Source: Streptomyces cavernicola (GTDB taxonomy: Bacteria > Actinomycetota > Actinomycetes > Streptomycetales > Streptomycetaceae). Taken from it: DNA of 64,000 nt. Numbering within the stretch: position 1 is the stretch's first letter; each line of letters opens with the position of its first letter. The position numbers and the translations under genes were made by a program. The notes under the pieces were generated by a model. That model was not told the origin of the DNA and ran no database searches. It saw only the letters and a list, made by a program, of their open reading frames with translations. This document shows positions 25,576 to 33,569 of the stretch, one piece after another. The DNA is taken from positions 1-64,000 of the forward strand of contig NZ_JASCIQ010000021.1 in the NCBI RefSeq assembly GCF_029968035.1, written 5' to 3'.

Positions 25576-26325
25576 GTGAACAGCATCTGGACCGGCGTAC
25601 GGGAACGGGTGCTCGCCCTGCGCGAAGCGCCGTACTGGCAGGAGGTGTTCGGCGCGAAGTTCCTGGATTCGGGGCACCGGTTCGAGTTGATGCCCGTGCT
25701 CGACGAGGCGCAAGTGGCCCAGGGGGAACGGGAGTTGGGGGTGAGGTTGCCGGAGGAGTACCGGACGTTCCTGCTGGAGGTGGGCGCGGGCGGCGCGGGC
25801 CCCGACTACGGCCTGTTCCCCTTCGCACGGCCGGGCACGGACCGGGTGCCCGACGCAGCCGAAGCCGATGCCGAAGGCGCAGCTGATGCCGAGGGGAGCC
25901 TGCCCGCCGCCGCGCTCCCCTTCCGGCCCGAGCGCACCCAAGAGCTGAACGCCCACTACGAGTTGGAGCCCCGGGCGGCCGACTACGGCGCATCGCAGGA
26001 GGAGCAGGACAGGTTCTGGCGGGAGTACGCGCAGTGGGACCAGCGCTGGGACGAGCTGGAAGACAACCTGACCGACGGCACCCTCTGCATCAGCGAACAG
26101 GGCTGCGCCTACTACACCGTCCTCGCCCTCACGGGCGACGAGCGCGGCACCATGTGGGACGACGTGCGCGCGGTCGGCGAGGGCGTCCTGCCGGTGCGGA
26201 CGTGGGGCGAGAGCGAGGCCCGGGTCACGTACGCCGACTGGTACCTGAAGTGGCTCGCGAACGCGGAACGTCAGGCGTGGGAGAAGCCCAGGGATCCCAG
26301 GGGCCCCAGGGATCTGAGCCGCTGA
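25576..26325 (+). CDS. SMI1/KNR4-family protein
   Basis: A 249-residue protein whose core VAQGERELGVRLPEEYRTFLLEVGAGGAGPDYGLFPF is the SMI1/KNR4 (SUKH) signature. SUKH proteins are often immunity proteins for bacterial toxins, but many are stand-alone. No toxin gene is visible next to this one, so function is open. GTG 25576 is preferred, 6-10 bp after GGGGGAG; the upstream part of the frame has no conserved look. An acidic Ala/Glu repeat (AEADAEGAADAEG) sits at about 95-110. The 278 bp upstream hold nothing I can identify. Confidence 0.85.
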   Translation: MNSIWTGVRERVLALREAPYWQEVFGAKFLDSGHRFELMPVLDEAQVAQGERELGVRLPEEYRTFLLEVGAGGAGPDYGLFPFARPGTDRVPDAAEADAEGAADAEGSLPAAALPFRPERTQELNAHYELEPRAADYGASQEEQDRFWREYAQWDQRWDELEDNLTDGTLCISEQGCAYYTVLALTGDERGTMWDDVRAVGEGVLPVRTWGESEARVTYADWYLKWLANAERQAWEKPRDPRGPRDLSR

Positions 26326-26331
26326 GGGTCC

Positions 26332-26619
26332 TCAGCCGGATGGCTCCTGCGGCTCCGGACGAGTCGAGGGCTGTTCCGTAGGGGGCGCCGGCCGCCCCTG
26401 CTGCTCGCCTCTGCGTCCGGTGCCTGCCTCGTCGGTGTCCGGCACGTCGTCGTGGGACGACTCGGAGCCGCTCTCGTCCGGGTCCCCGCCCGGTGTCGGG
26501 ACGTCCCAGCGGTCGTCGTTCCCGCGGTCGTCCTGGCCGGCCTGCTGGTCCTGCGGATCGTGCGGTACGGCGTCGGGCTCGCGCTTCGAGGTCTGCGCGG
26601 GCTCCGGGTCGGCGGGCAT
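26332..26619 (-). CDS. small acidic disordered protein (95 aa)
   Basis: Not recognised. It is almost entirely Pro, Asp, Glu, Gln, Gly and Ser, with no hydrophobic core, so it is probably intrinsically disordered and hydrophilin-like. ATG 26619 has GAGGAG upstream. It is the last of three small hydrophilic genes (26976, 26696, 26332) in the same direction downstream of a sigma-B-type promoter. A desiccation/osmotic stress role is inferred from composition and promoter only. Confidence 0.65.
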   Translation of the reverse strand: MPADPEPAQTSKREPDAVPHDPQDQQAGQDDRGNDDRWDVPTPGGDPDESGSESSHDDVPDTDEAGTGRRGEQQGRPAPPTEQPSTRPEPQEPSG

Positions 26620-26695
26620 GGGGCGCTCCTCTCGGGGGCCGGCGCGTCGGCCGGCCGGGTCGACGGGTCGCGGTCGCGGGTCAGCGGGCCGGCGG

Positions 26696-26905
26696 TCAAC
26701 GGCGGCGGTCGCCCTCGTGATGCCTGGCTGTGCGGCGGGCCGCCTTCTCGGCCTTCGCCGCCGCCTCGGCCCGGCGCATCTCCTCGGACTCCCGACGGCC
26801 CTCCTGCTTCTGCTCCTCGCGGTGCAGGGCCACGCCGTCGGTGTACTTCTTTGCCGCCTTGATGCGGGCGAGCTTCGCCCGGACGACGTCCATCTGGTTA
26901 CCCAT
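26696..26905 (-). CDS. small basic helical protein (69 aa)
   Basis: Not assigned to a family. From residue 5 onward it is a continuous charged helix rich in Ala, Lys, Arg and Glu (RAKLARIKAAKKYTDGV, then EMRRAEAAAKAEKAARR), likely coiled-coil. It ends in a basic tail that could bind nucleic acid. ATG 26905 lies 20 bp after an AGGAAGAAGGAGC-like purine stretch on the minus strand. It is the middle gene of three small hydrophilic proteins. Confidence 0.65.
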   Translation of the reverse strand: MGNQMDVVRAKLARIKAAKKYTDGVALHREEQKQEGRRESEEMRRAEAAAKAEKAARRTARHHEGDRRR

Positions 26906-26975
26906 CGTGCTTCCGGCTCCTTCTTCCTGTCGGGGGCTGTTTTTTGGGGCGTGTCTGTTGGGGGGCGTGCCGTCG

Positions 26976-27302
26976 TCAGCGCCCGAGCGCGCGGCGCAGT
27001 TCCTGCTTGTTCATCGTGGAGCGGCCCTCGATGTTCTTCTTCTGCGCCTCCGCGTAGAGCTGGTCCTTGGTGGGCCCCTGCGCGCCCGAGTGCGAGCGCC
27101 GGCCGCCGCGTTCGGGGGCGGACTTGGGGTCCTCGGTCGAGGTCCTGCTCGCGGTGCGGGACTCGCCGGCGCGGACGCTTTCCTTGTTCACCGTGCGGGC
27201 GGCGATCTCCTCGGCCCGCTTCTTCGAGGCTCCGCGTTCCTCGGCGCTCTCCTTGACGTGCTCGTACTGTCGCTCGCGCTTCGCGCTGGAGCCTGCAGGC
27301 AT
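26976..27302 (-). CDS. small hydrophilic protein with Rho-N/SAP-like C-terminus
   Basis: A 108-residue protein; homologs in Streptomyces are often labelled 'plasmid stabilization protein' on weak grounds. The N-terminal half is charged and helical (KRERQYEHVKESAEERGASK), the middle is disordered, and the C-terminus TKDQLYAEAQKKNIEGRSTM followed by NKQELRRALGR matches the short Rho N-terminal/SAP-like helical motif that can bind nucleic acid. ATG 27302 follows CAGGAGGACC. It is 63 bp downstream of a sigma-B-type promoter, so it is a likely general-stress gene. Confidence 0.75.
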   Translation of the reverse strand: MPAGSSAKRERQYEHVKESAEERGASKKRAEEIAARTVNKESVRAGESRTASRTSTEDPKSAPERGGRRSHSGAQGPTKDQLYAEAQKKNIEGRSTMNKQELRRALGR

Positions 27303-27364
27303 GCGGTCCTCCTGGTGAGACATCGGGGCGGGGCCGGCAGGGGCGGATCTCGTCCGCCCGGCGA

Positions 27365-27389
27365 GTACCCCTCGCAGGCGGCGACAACC
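27365..27389 (-). promoter_or_regulatory. sigma-B-type promoter (GGTT-N15-GGGTAC)
   Basis: On the minus strand GGTT (27386-27389), 15 bases and GGGTAC (27365-27370) match the Streptomyces sigma-B consensus GNNT-N14-16-GGGTAC/T exactly. It lies 63 bp upstream of the 27302 start and points at the three small hydrophilic genes. Confidence 0.65.
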
Positions 27390-27636
27390 GGACGCTGCGG
27401 GTGCGTACGGGCACCCGGCACTCCTCCGCGGCCGGTGCGGCCGGCGCGGCCATGGCCGCCGGGCCGTGGCTGTGCTGTTCTCGGGCTCGGTTCCCACTGT
27501 GCTCTTCTGTGCCCGCGGCAGCAAACGCGAAGCGAAGGTGCAGGTCACAGGCGTGATGTTCGCTCGTGCGACGGTCTGCGCGTGCGCGGTCCCGCCTCCT
27601 GCTGCCTACGGTGAGGGGACCGGCGAAAGGTCACCC

Positions 27637-28947
27637 ATGCTCGACGAGTCGCTCGCCCTCCTGCGCCAGGGCTACGCCTGGCTGCCCGACCTGACCCGCA
27701 GTCAAGGACCGGGCCCCGTCCGCACCCGACTGCTCGGCAGACCCGCCGTCGCCCTGCGCGGCCCCGAGGCGGTGCGGTTCTTCTACGACGAGGACCATGT
27801 GCGCCGCCGGACCGCGCTGCCCGAACCCGTCCTGAGCACCCTCTTCGGCAAGGGCGCCGTGCACACCCTCGACGGCCCCGAGCACCGCACCCGCAAGGAG
27901 CTCTTCGTCAACCTGCTCAAGGACCGGGCCGCCGTCCAGGACCTGGTCGAGCATGTGACCGTCGAGTGGGAGCACGCGCTCGGCGAGTGGCGCGGCCGGC
28001 CCCGCGTGCACCTCTTCGACGAGTTCGGCCTGCTCCTCACCCGCGCCGTGTGCACCTGGGCGGGCGCGCCGCTCGCCGACCAACCGGAGCGGGACGTACG
28101 GGAGTTGGCGCGTGATCTGATCGCCATGGTCGACGGCTTCGCCACGGCCGGACCCCGGCACTGGCGGGCCAGGCGCGCCCGGAGCCGCCAGGAGGAACGC
28201 CTCGCGGCCCTCGTCGACGAGCTGCGCCGCAGAGCGCTGACGGAGACCCCGGCACCGTCTTCCCGTACGGCACCGTCTTCCCGTACGGCGTCGCCCACTC
28301 CCTCACCCGCTCCTTCGTCCTCGTTCTCGTCCTCGCACGAGGTCGTACGGGCGGTCGCCGCCCACCGTGACGCCGACGGCGCGCCCCTCGACGCGCGGAC
28401 GGCGGCCGTGGAGATCCTGAACGTCCTCCGCCCGACCGCCGCCATCGCCTGGTACGCGGTGTTCGGCGCCCACGCGCTGCACCGGCACCCCGAGTTGCGG
28501 GCTCCGCTGGCGCAGGACCGTGGCGGCTACGCCCGCGCCTTCGCCCACGAGGTGCGCCGCTTCTACCCCTTCGCGCCCTTCGTGGCCGGCCTCGCCCCGA
28601 GCCGCCTGGAGTGGCACGGAGAGCCGATCCCCGAGGGCGCGTTCGTCCTCCTCGACCTGTACGGGCAGAACCACGACCCCCAACTCTGGGAATCTCCCTA
28701 CGTGTTCGACCCCGAGCGGTTCACCGGTCGCGAGCCCGGCCGGGACGAGCTGGTCCCGCAGGGCGGCGGCGAGGCGGCCACCGGGCACCGCTGCCCCGGC
28801 GAGGACATCACCGTCGCCGTGCTCGCCGCGCTGCTGCCCCGCCTGTCCCGCCTCTCCTACGACGTGCCGGCCCAGGACCTCCGTATCCCGCTGCACCGCA
28901 TGCCCACCCGGCCGCGCAGCGGATTCGTCGTCGCGCACGTGGCGTGA
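27637..28947 (+). CDS. cytochrome P450, CYP152 peroxygenase family
   Basis: A 436-residue P450 with features of the H2O2-using fatty-acid peroxygenases (CYP152, e.g. P450-SP-alpha, BS-beta). The I-helix reads NVLRPTAAIAWYAVFGAHALHRHP, with the Arg-Pro pair in place of the usual acid-alcohol pair. The heme loop is GGGEAATGHRCPGEDIT, with the cysteine ligand near residue 389. The family hydroxylates or decarboxylates fatty acids without a redox partner. Residues about 205-232 are a Pro/Ser repeat insertion (APSSRTAPSSRT...), encoded by a CCGTCTTCCCGTACGG tandem duplication and unusual for the family. ATG 27637 follows GAAAGG. Confidence 0.9.
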   Translation: MLDESLALLRQGYAWLPDLTRSQGPGPVRTRLLGRPAVALRGPEAVRFFYDEDHVRRRTALPEPVLSTLFGKGAVHTLDGPEHRTRKELFVNLLKDRAAVQDLVEHVTVEWEHALGEWRGRPRVHLFDEFGLLLTRAVCTWAGAPLADQPERDVRELARDLIAMVDGFATAGPRHWRARRARSRQEERLAALVDELRRRALTETPAPSSRTAPSSRTASPTPSPAPSSSFSSSHEVVRAVAAHRDADGAPLDARTAAVEILNVLRPTAAIAWYAVFGAHALHRHPELRAPLAQDRGGYARAFAHEVRRFYPFAPFVAGLAPSRLEWHGEPIPEGAFVLLDLYGQNHDPQLWESPYVFDPERFTGREPGRDELVPQGGGEAATGHRCPGEDITVAVLAALLPRLSRLSYDVPAQDLRIPLHRMPTRPRSGFVVAHVA

Positions 28948-28955
28948 GAGCACTC

Positions 28956-28997
28956 GCCGATAGCCGATAGCCGATAGCCGATAGCCGATAGCTGATT
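28956..28997 (+). repeat. heptamer tandem repeat GCCGATA x5
   Basis: Five perfect copies of GCCGATA (28956-28990) plus a degenerate sixth lie between the convergent P450 and NmrA-like genes. A related CGATGCG-type array lies at 44613. Confidence 0.9.
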
Positions 28998-29027
28998 GCC
29001 GTCCCCTGATCGCCTACGGCTGGGCGC

Positions 29028-29867
29028 TCACACCTTGACGCCCCCGAAGTCCTCCCGGTGGTCCTCGGCCCACGCGGCGAAGGTGCGCGCCGGGCGGCCC
29101 GTGACCCGCTCCACGGTCGTGGTGACCTCGGGCGGCGAAAACCCCTTCTCCGCCGTGGACTTGAGGATCGCGCGCACCGAGTCCCGGGGCATGCCGGGGA
29201 ACATGGTCTCCGCCGCCTCGTCCACGGAGATCTCGACGAACGCCAACTCCCGGCCCACCGCACGCCCGATGGCCTCGACCTGCGCCGCGTTGGTCGTCGC
29301 CGAGGGGCCGGTGAGCCGGTGGACGGCGCCTTCGTGGCCCTCGTCGAGCAGCGCGCGCTCCGCGACCGCCGCGATGTCGTCCTCGTGGACCGGGGCCGCG
29401 AGCGCACCGGCGAACGGCGCGCGCACGGAGTCGCCCGCGCGGATCTGCTCGGCCCACTGGAAGGCGTTGGCGGCGAACGCGTTCGGCCGCAGGAACGTCC
29501 ACGCCAACCCGCTGTCACGGACGGCCTGTTCGGCCTGCGCGTGCCAGGCGTGGATGGGATGCGTCTCGTCCTCGTCGGCGGCCCCGACGATGCCGGACGA
29601 CAGCAGGACGACATGCCGTACGCCCGCCCTCGCCGCCCGTTCGAGCAGGTCGGGGAGTTGTTCGCCGGTCGCGCCCTGCAGATGCAGGAACAGCTTCGAA
29701 GCGCCGTCGAAGAGGCCGTCCGGGTCGGAACGCACCACCTCCACGCCCGCGGGCAGCGCGGCCCGTTCCGGACTGCGGCTCACCGCCCGCACGGCCCGGC
29801 CTGCTCCGGCCAGCCGCTCGACCAGGGCACGGCCGACGTTCCCTGTGGCGCCGGTCACCACGATCAC
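29028..29867 (-). CDS. NmrA-like NAD(P)-binding oxidoreductase
   Basis: A 279-residue atypical SDR with the N-terminal dinucleotide motif VTGATGNVGRALVERL (residues 4-19), the segment HVVLLSSGIVG and the DSGLAWTFLRPNAFAAN loop typical of NmrA/azoreductase-like NAD(P)H-binding proteins. The substrate is unknown; some relatives are redox sensors. A GTG start at 29867 with AGGAG upstream is chosen; the frame stays open further upstream without family-like sequence. Confidence 0.85.
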   Translation of the reverse strand: MIVVTGATGNVGRALVERLAGAGRAVRAVSRSPERAALPAGVEVVRSDPDGLFDGASKLFLHLQGATGEQLPDLLERAARAGVRHVVLLSSGIVGAADEDETHPIHAWHAQAEQAVRDSGLAWTFLRPNAFAANAFQWAEQIRAGDSVRAPFAGALAAPVHEDDIAAVAERALLDEGHEGAVHRLTGPSATTNAAQVEAIGRAVGRELAFVEISVDEAAETMFPGMPRDSVRAILKSTAEKGFSPPEVTTTVERVTGRPARTFAAWAEDHREDFGGVKV

Positions 29868-30009
29868 GAGGACTCCTCTTTCGGTACGGGATTCACTACA
29901 GACCTCCACGACCCTAGGAGCGCCGGTCGGCGCCCCGCCTCGGCGCAGAGACCCAACAGGCCTCGGTCCGACGTCGTACGACCAGCCGGTACGAGGACGC
30001 CGCCGCGCC

Positions 30010-30120
30010 TCAGAGGGGGGTGCGCCGGTCCTGGAGCGGCGGGCGGTCGAGGACTTCGACGTAGACGATCCGGCCGTGCACCACGTCGAGGTTGAGCCTG
30101 GCGAACGTCGACCCCCACGA
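30010..30120 (-). pseudogene. possible C-terminal remnant of an ECF41-type sigma factor
   Basis: The 29868-30228 interval has no intact gene. One minus-strand frame ends RLNLDVVHGRIVYVEVLDRP followed by LQDRRTPL and a stop. This resembles the NTF2-like tail of ECF41 sigma factors ('DVVDGRIV-I-VLADPERLRRL'). The frame breaks a few codons upstream. Weak, by-eye identification. Confidence 0.3.
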
Positions 30121-30161
30121 GAGCGACCTCGCGGACCCGCTACAGCAGACCCGTACGAACG

Positions 30162-30206
30162 CGCGACGGCGGCCGGGTGCAGCGCACGCACCCGGCCGCC
30201 GTCGCG
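30162..30206 (-). terminator. strong hairpin terminator after the TPR gene
   Basis: A perfect 19-bp stem (left arm 30162-30180, right arm 30188-30206) with a 7-nt loop lies 23 bp beyond the stop of the TPR protein gene. Confidence 0.85.
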
Positions 30207-30228
30207 ACCAGCCCCTGTTCCGCGGGCC

Positions 30229-30678
30229 CTACTCCACCGCTTCCGGCGAGAACGCCCCCGCCATCCGCAGCCACGGCGCCGCCTCGTCCTTCCGGCTCTG
30301 CCGCTCAAGGGTGCGGCCCAGCATCAGATGGGCGTACGCGTCCACCGGGTCACGTTCCACGACGATCCGCAACTCGGCCTCGGCGCGGCGCAGTTGGGCC
30401 GAGTGGTAGTACGCGCGGGCGAGCAGCATCCGGGCCGCCGTGTGCTCGGGGAACTCCTCGACCACCTCGGCGAGCAGCCGCGCGGCCGCCGTGTACCGCT
30501 TCTCCCCGAACAGCAGCCCGGCGCGCTCCCAGCGCTCCACCGGGGACTCCTCGCGGGTGACGGCGGCCTCGGGCCCGTCGTCGAAGAGGTGCAGCGCGCC
30601 GGCCCAGCGGTCCTCGGTGGCCCGGCCGTCGGGGCCCACGCTGTCGAACCTGTCGAGGCTGTCGAACGCGTCGGTCAT
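30229..30678 (-). CDS. tetratricopeptide-repeat protein (149 aa)
   Basis: A soluble protein with an acidic N-terminus and about two and a half TPR units: WERAGLLFGEKRYTAAARLLAEVVEEFPEH, TAARMLLARAYYHSAQLRRAEAELRIVVERDP and DAYAHLMLGRTLERQSRKDEA, each with the A-x-x-x-Y/G spacing of TPR helices. It should bind a protein partner; none is evident. It lies upstream-adjacent to a strong terminator and 46 bp downstream of the FMN reductase stop, so it may be read through from that pair. Confidence 0.88.
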   Translation of the reverse strand: MTDAFDSLDRFDSVGPDGRATEDRWAGALHLFDDGPEAAVTREESPVERWERAGLLFGEKRYTAAARLLAEVVEEFPEHTAARMLLARAYYHSAQLRRAEAELRIVVERDPVDAYAHLMLGRTLERQSRKDEAAPWLRMAGAFSPEAVE

Positions 30679-30724
30679 GGCTGTTCCCTTCCTTCTCGTA
30701 CTGCTACCGCTGCCGCAGGAGGCG

Positions 30725-31333
30725 CTACTCGGCCTGGAGCGCGGCCAGTTGCTCCTCGAACGGCACCACGTCGAAGTCGTCGCCCGTGCCGGCCGCGGCC
30801 GGCACGTGATTCACCAGGCCGCCTTCCGTGAGTCCGACGAGCTCGCCCGCGGCCCGCTCGATGCGCCCGTCCAAGCCCGCCGCGCCCCAGTCCTCGGAGG
30901 CGGCGTACACCGCGGTCGGCACGGTCATGGCCCGCAGATACGCGAACAGCGGGCGCATGGCGTGCTCCAGGACAAGGGAGTGCCGGGCGCTGCCGCCGGT
31001 CGCGGCGAGCAGCACGGGCTTCCCGGTGAGCGCGTCCTTGTCGATCAGGTCGAAGAACGACTTGAACAGGCCGCTGTACGAGGCGGAGAACACCGGCGTG
31101 ACGACGATCAGTCCGTCCGCCGACGCCACCGCGTCGAGCGCGTCCGACAGGGCCTTGCCCGGGAAGCCGCTGGTGAAGTTCTGCGCGATCTCCGTCGCGA
31201 GCTCCCGCACCTCGACGACCCGCACCTCGACGGGGCCCGCCGCCTGCGCCTGCACGGAGGCCGCCAGGCGGTCCGCGAGCAGCCGGGTCGACGACGGGAC
31301 GCTCAGCCCGGCCGATACGACGGTCAGCTTCAT
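30725..31333 (-). CDS. NAD(P)H-dependent FMN reductase (CE1759 family)
   Basis: A 202-residue flavodoxin-fold reductase. The phosphate-binding loop follows beta1 (VVSAGLSVPSSTRLLADRL), and VVTPVFSASYSGLFKSFFDL is the conserved FMN-contact helix of this family. It should supply reduced FMN to the luciferase-like monooxygenase encoded just upstream, with which it overlaps by 4 bp (ATGA). This two-component pairing is known as CE1758/CE1759. Confidence 0.9.
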   Translation of the reverse strand: MKLTVVSAGLSVPSSTRLLADRLAASVQAQAAGPVEVRVVEVRELATEIAQNFTSGFPGKALSDALDAVASADGLIVVTPVFSASYSGLFKSFFDLIDKDALTGKPVLLAATGGSARHSLVLEHAMRPLFAYLRAMTVPTAVYAASEDWGAAGLDGRIERAAGELVGLTEGGLVNHVPAAAGTGDDFDVVPFEEQLAALQAE

Positions 31334-32457
31334 ACGGTGGTCACTCCTTCTGCGGTCGCGGCCTCCGGGGCGGCGGCCTCGGCGGCTTCCTTGGCGGCGA
31401 GCAGGGACTGGTGGGTGGGGGCGTCCGGCACTCCGGCCGGGCGCAGCTTGGCGAACTCCTCGCGCAGGACCGGCACGACCTCCTCGCCGAGCAGGTCGAG
31501 CTGCTCCAGGACGGTCTTCAGCGGCAGCCCCGCGTGGTCCATCAGGAACAGCTGGCGCTGGTAGTCGCCCGCGTACTCCCGGAAGGACAGGGTCCGTTCG
31601 ATCACCTGCTGCGGGGAGCCCACGGTCAGCGGGGTCTGCTGCGTGAAGTCCTCCAGGCTCGGCCCGTGTCCGTACACGGGTGCGTTGTCGAAGTACGGGC
31701 GGAACTCCCGTACGGCGTCCTGCGAGTTCTTCCGCATGAAGGCCTGGCCGCCGAGGCCGACGATGGCCTGCTCGGGGGTGCCGTGGCCGTGGTGCGCGTA
31801 CCGCGTGCGGTAGAGCTCGATCATCTTCTTGGTGTGGTCGGGCGTCCAGAAGATGTTGTTGTGGAAGAACCCGTCCCCGTAGTACGCGGCCTGCTCCGCG
31901 ATCTCCGGCGAGCGGATGGAGCCGTGCCAGACGAACGGCGGCACGTCGTCGAGCGGGCGCGGCGTGGACGTGAAGCCCTGCAGCGGGGTGCGGAACTTGC
32001 CCGCCCAGTTCACCGACTCCTCGCGCCACAGCTTGTGCAGCAGCGCGTAGTTCTCGACGGCGAGCGGGATGCCCTGCCGGATGTCCTTGCCGAACCAGGG
32101 GTAGACCGGGCCGGTGTTGCCGCGCCCCATCATCACGTCCACGCGGCCGTCCGCGAGCTGCTGCAGCATCGCGAAGTCCTCGGCGATCTTCACCGGGTCG
32201 TTGGTGGTGATGAGGGTGGTGGAGGTGGAGAGGATCAGCTTCTCGGTCTGCGCCGCGACGTACCCCAGCATCGTGGTCGGGGACGACGGTACGAACGGCG
32301 GGTTGTGGTGCTCGCCGGTCGCGAAGACGTCGAGGCCGACCTCTTCGGCCTTCAGCGCGATGGCGACCATGGCCTTGATCCGCTCGCGCTCGGTCGGCGT
32401 GCGGCCCGTGGTCGGGTCCTGCGTGACATCGCCGACAGTGAAGATCCCGAACTGCAT
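31330..32457 (-). CDS. LLM-class flavin-dependent monooxygenase (CE1758 family)
   Basis: A 375-residue luciferase-like TIM-barrel enzyme that should use FMNH2 and O2. The start QFGIFTVGDVTQDPTTGRTP, ATGEHHNPPFVPSSP and the ADGRVDVMMGRGN segment are typical. The substrate is unknown. ATG 32457 has GGAGG 7 bp upstream on the minus strand; a GTG at 32466 is less likely. It forms a two-gene operon with the FMN reductase behind an inverted repeat at 32474-32493. Confidence 0.9.
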   Translation of the reverse strand: MQFGIFTVGDVTQDPTTGRTPTERERIKAMVAIALKAEEVGLDVFATGEHHNPPFVPSSPTTMLGYVAAQTEKLILSTSTTLITTNDPVKIAEDFAMLQQLADGRVDVMMGRGNTGPVYPWFGKDIRQGIPLAVENYALLHKLWREESVNWAGKFRTPLQGFTSTPRPLDDVPPFVWHGSIRSPEIAEQAAYYGDGFFHNNIFWTPDHTKKMIELYRTRYAHHGHGTPEQAIVGLGGQAFMRKNSQDAVREFRPYFDNAPVYGHGPSLEDFTQQTPLTVGSPQQVIERTLSFREYAGDYQRQLFLMDHAGLPLKTVLEQLDLLGEEVVPVLREEFAKLRPAGVPDAPTHQSLLAAKEAAEAAAPEAATAEGVTTV

Positions 32458-32473
32458 GGGAGCCACCTCCGTA

Positions 32474-32493
32474 TTAGTTCATCTTTCAACTAA
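32474..32493 (-). promoter_or_regulatory. inverted repeat TTAGTT-N8-AACTAA, probable MarR/HxlR operator
   Basis: TTAGTTCATCTTTCAACTAA has 7 of 8 outer positions per arm paired and lies 17 bp upstream of the monooxygenase start, overlapping the expected promoter. Its AT-richness stands out in this GC-rich sequence. The cognate regulator is not adjacent. Confidence 0.55.
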
Positions 32494-32570
32494 CACGCTA
32501 AGCGTAGCAGGTCGCCGGGTTATTCCCCGCCCCGGGATCGGCCCTTCCGGCCGCTTGCACAGTGCCCCGG

Positions 32571-33473
32571 TCACTCTTCGCGGTCGCCGCCCGCGGCCCG
32601 CCGCAGATGTTCGGCGAGCGCCTCGACGGCCTCCGGGTGCGGGCTCTCGCCGACGCCCCGGGCGAGGAGATGGGTGCGCCGAGCCCAGGGCTCGCGCAGC
32701 TCGCACACGTCCAGGGGGAGGGCGGGGTCGACGGCGCGGCGCGGGACCACGGCGAGGCCGACGCCCGCCGCGGCCAGGGCGATCAGGGTGTGCAGGCTCG
32801 CGACGCTGGTACGGAGCCGCACCGCCGGGGCGTGCGGGCCCAGGTGCTTGTCGATCCAGCGCCGCAGCGAGGAGCCCGCGTCGAGCCCGACGAGCGGATG
32901 CTCGGCCACCTCGCTGTACGTCATCGACGTACGGCCCGCGAGAACCCCGTCCGCCTGGCCCGCCACCACGAGCGAGTCGTCCCCGAGCGGCTCCAGGCGA
33001 AGCCCGCAGTCGCGCGCCTCGTCGTCCACCACCACCCCGAGGTCCCCCTCGCCGTCGGCGAGGAGCCGCACGGTCTGCGGGGTGCGGCACTCGCGCAGCG
33101 TCACGTCGACGTTCGGGTGCTCCCGCAGGAACGACACCAGGGCCTGCGGCACCAGCCGGTGCATCGCCGAGCCGCCGGCGATCAGCGTGAGGGGCGTCGT
33201 GGGGGTCCGGCTGTAGCCGGCGACGGCGCTCTCCAGGCGGGCCGTCCGGTCGAGCACCTCGCGCGCGTGCCGCGCGAGCGTCGCGCCCGCGGGCGTGGGG
33301 CGCACGCCGCGCCGCCCGCGCTCCAGGAGCGTCACGCCCGCGTGATGCTCCAGGGAACGCACCCGCGCACTCGCCGAGGGCAGGCTCAGATGCATCCGGC
33401 GCGCGCCCGCCGTGATCGAGCCCTCCGTCACGATGTGCAGAAACAGGCGGAGGTCGTCCAGGTCGTAGCGCAT
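32571..33473 (-). CDS. LysR-family transcriptional regulator
   Basis: A 300-residue LysR protein. The N-terminal winged HTH (LRLFLHIVTEGSITAGARRMHLSLPSASARVRSLE) is followed by the linker helix. The effector-binding domain (about 90-295) contains LADGEGDLGVVVDDE and ALAAAGVGLAVVPRRAV. It is divergent from a TauE/SafE exporter 96 bp away, the standard arrangement for a LysR controlling its neighbour. The effector is unknown; a sulfur oxyanion or organosulfonate is guessed from the exporter family. Confidence 0.9.
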   Translation of the reverse strand: MRYDLDDLRLFLHIVTEGSITAGARRMHLSLPSASARVRSLEHHAGVTLLERGRRGVRPTPAGATLARHAREVLDRTARLESAVAGYSRTPTTPLTLIAGGSAMHRLVPQALVSFLREHPNVDVTLRECRTPQTVRLLADGEGDLGVVVDDEARDCGLRLEPLGDDSLVVAGQADGVLAGRTSMTYSEVAEHPLVGLDAGSSLRRWIDKHLGPHAPAVRLRTSVASLHTLIALAAAGVGLAVVPRRAVDPALPLDVCELREPWARRTHLLARGVGESPHPEAVEALAEHLRRAAGGDREE

Positions 33474-33481
33474 ACCGGCCA

Positions 33482-33514
33482 GCCTAGGCCGCTGCCTCAG
33501 GCGCAGCCTTAGGC
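33482..33514. promoter_or_regulatory. three GCCT-AGGC palindromes in the LysR/TauE divergent promoter
   Basis: GCCTAGGC (33482), GCCTCAGGC (33494) and GCCTTAGGC (33506, extending to CAGCCTTAGGCTG) are centred about 12.5 bp apart, just upstream of the LysR start. This is consistent with a phased LysR tetramer site. Confidence 0.55.
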
Positions 33515-33569
33515 TGCGTACAGCGATCACGCATTGTGCGCCCGCCCGCCGCCGGGCGATGCTCGGTCG

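Noticed and set aside
25576..26325. SMI1/KNR4 protein as immunity gene of a polymorphic toxin system
   Set aside because: No large toxin, toxin tip domain or secretion gene lies beside it in the window, so the link is not supported.
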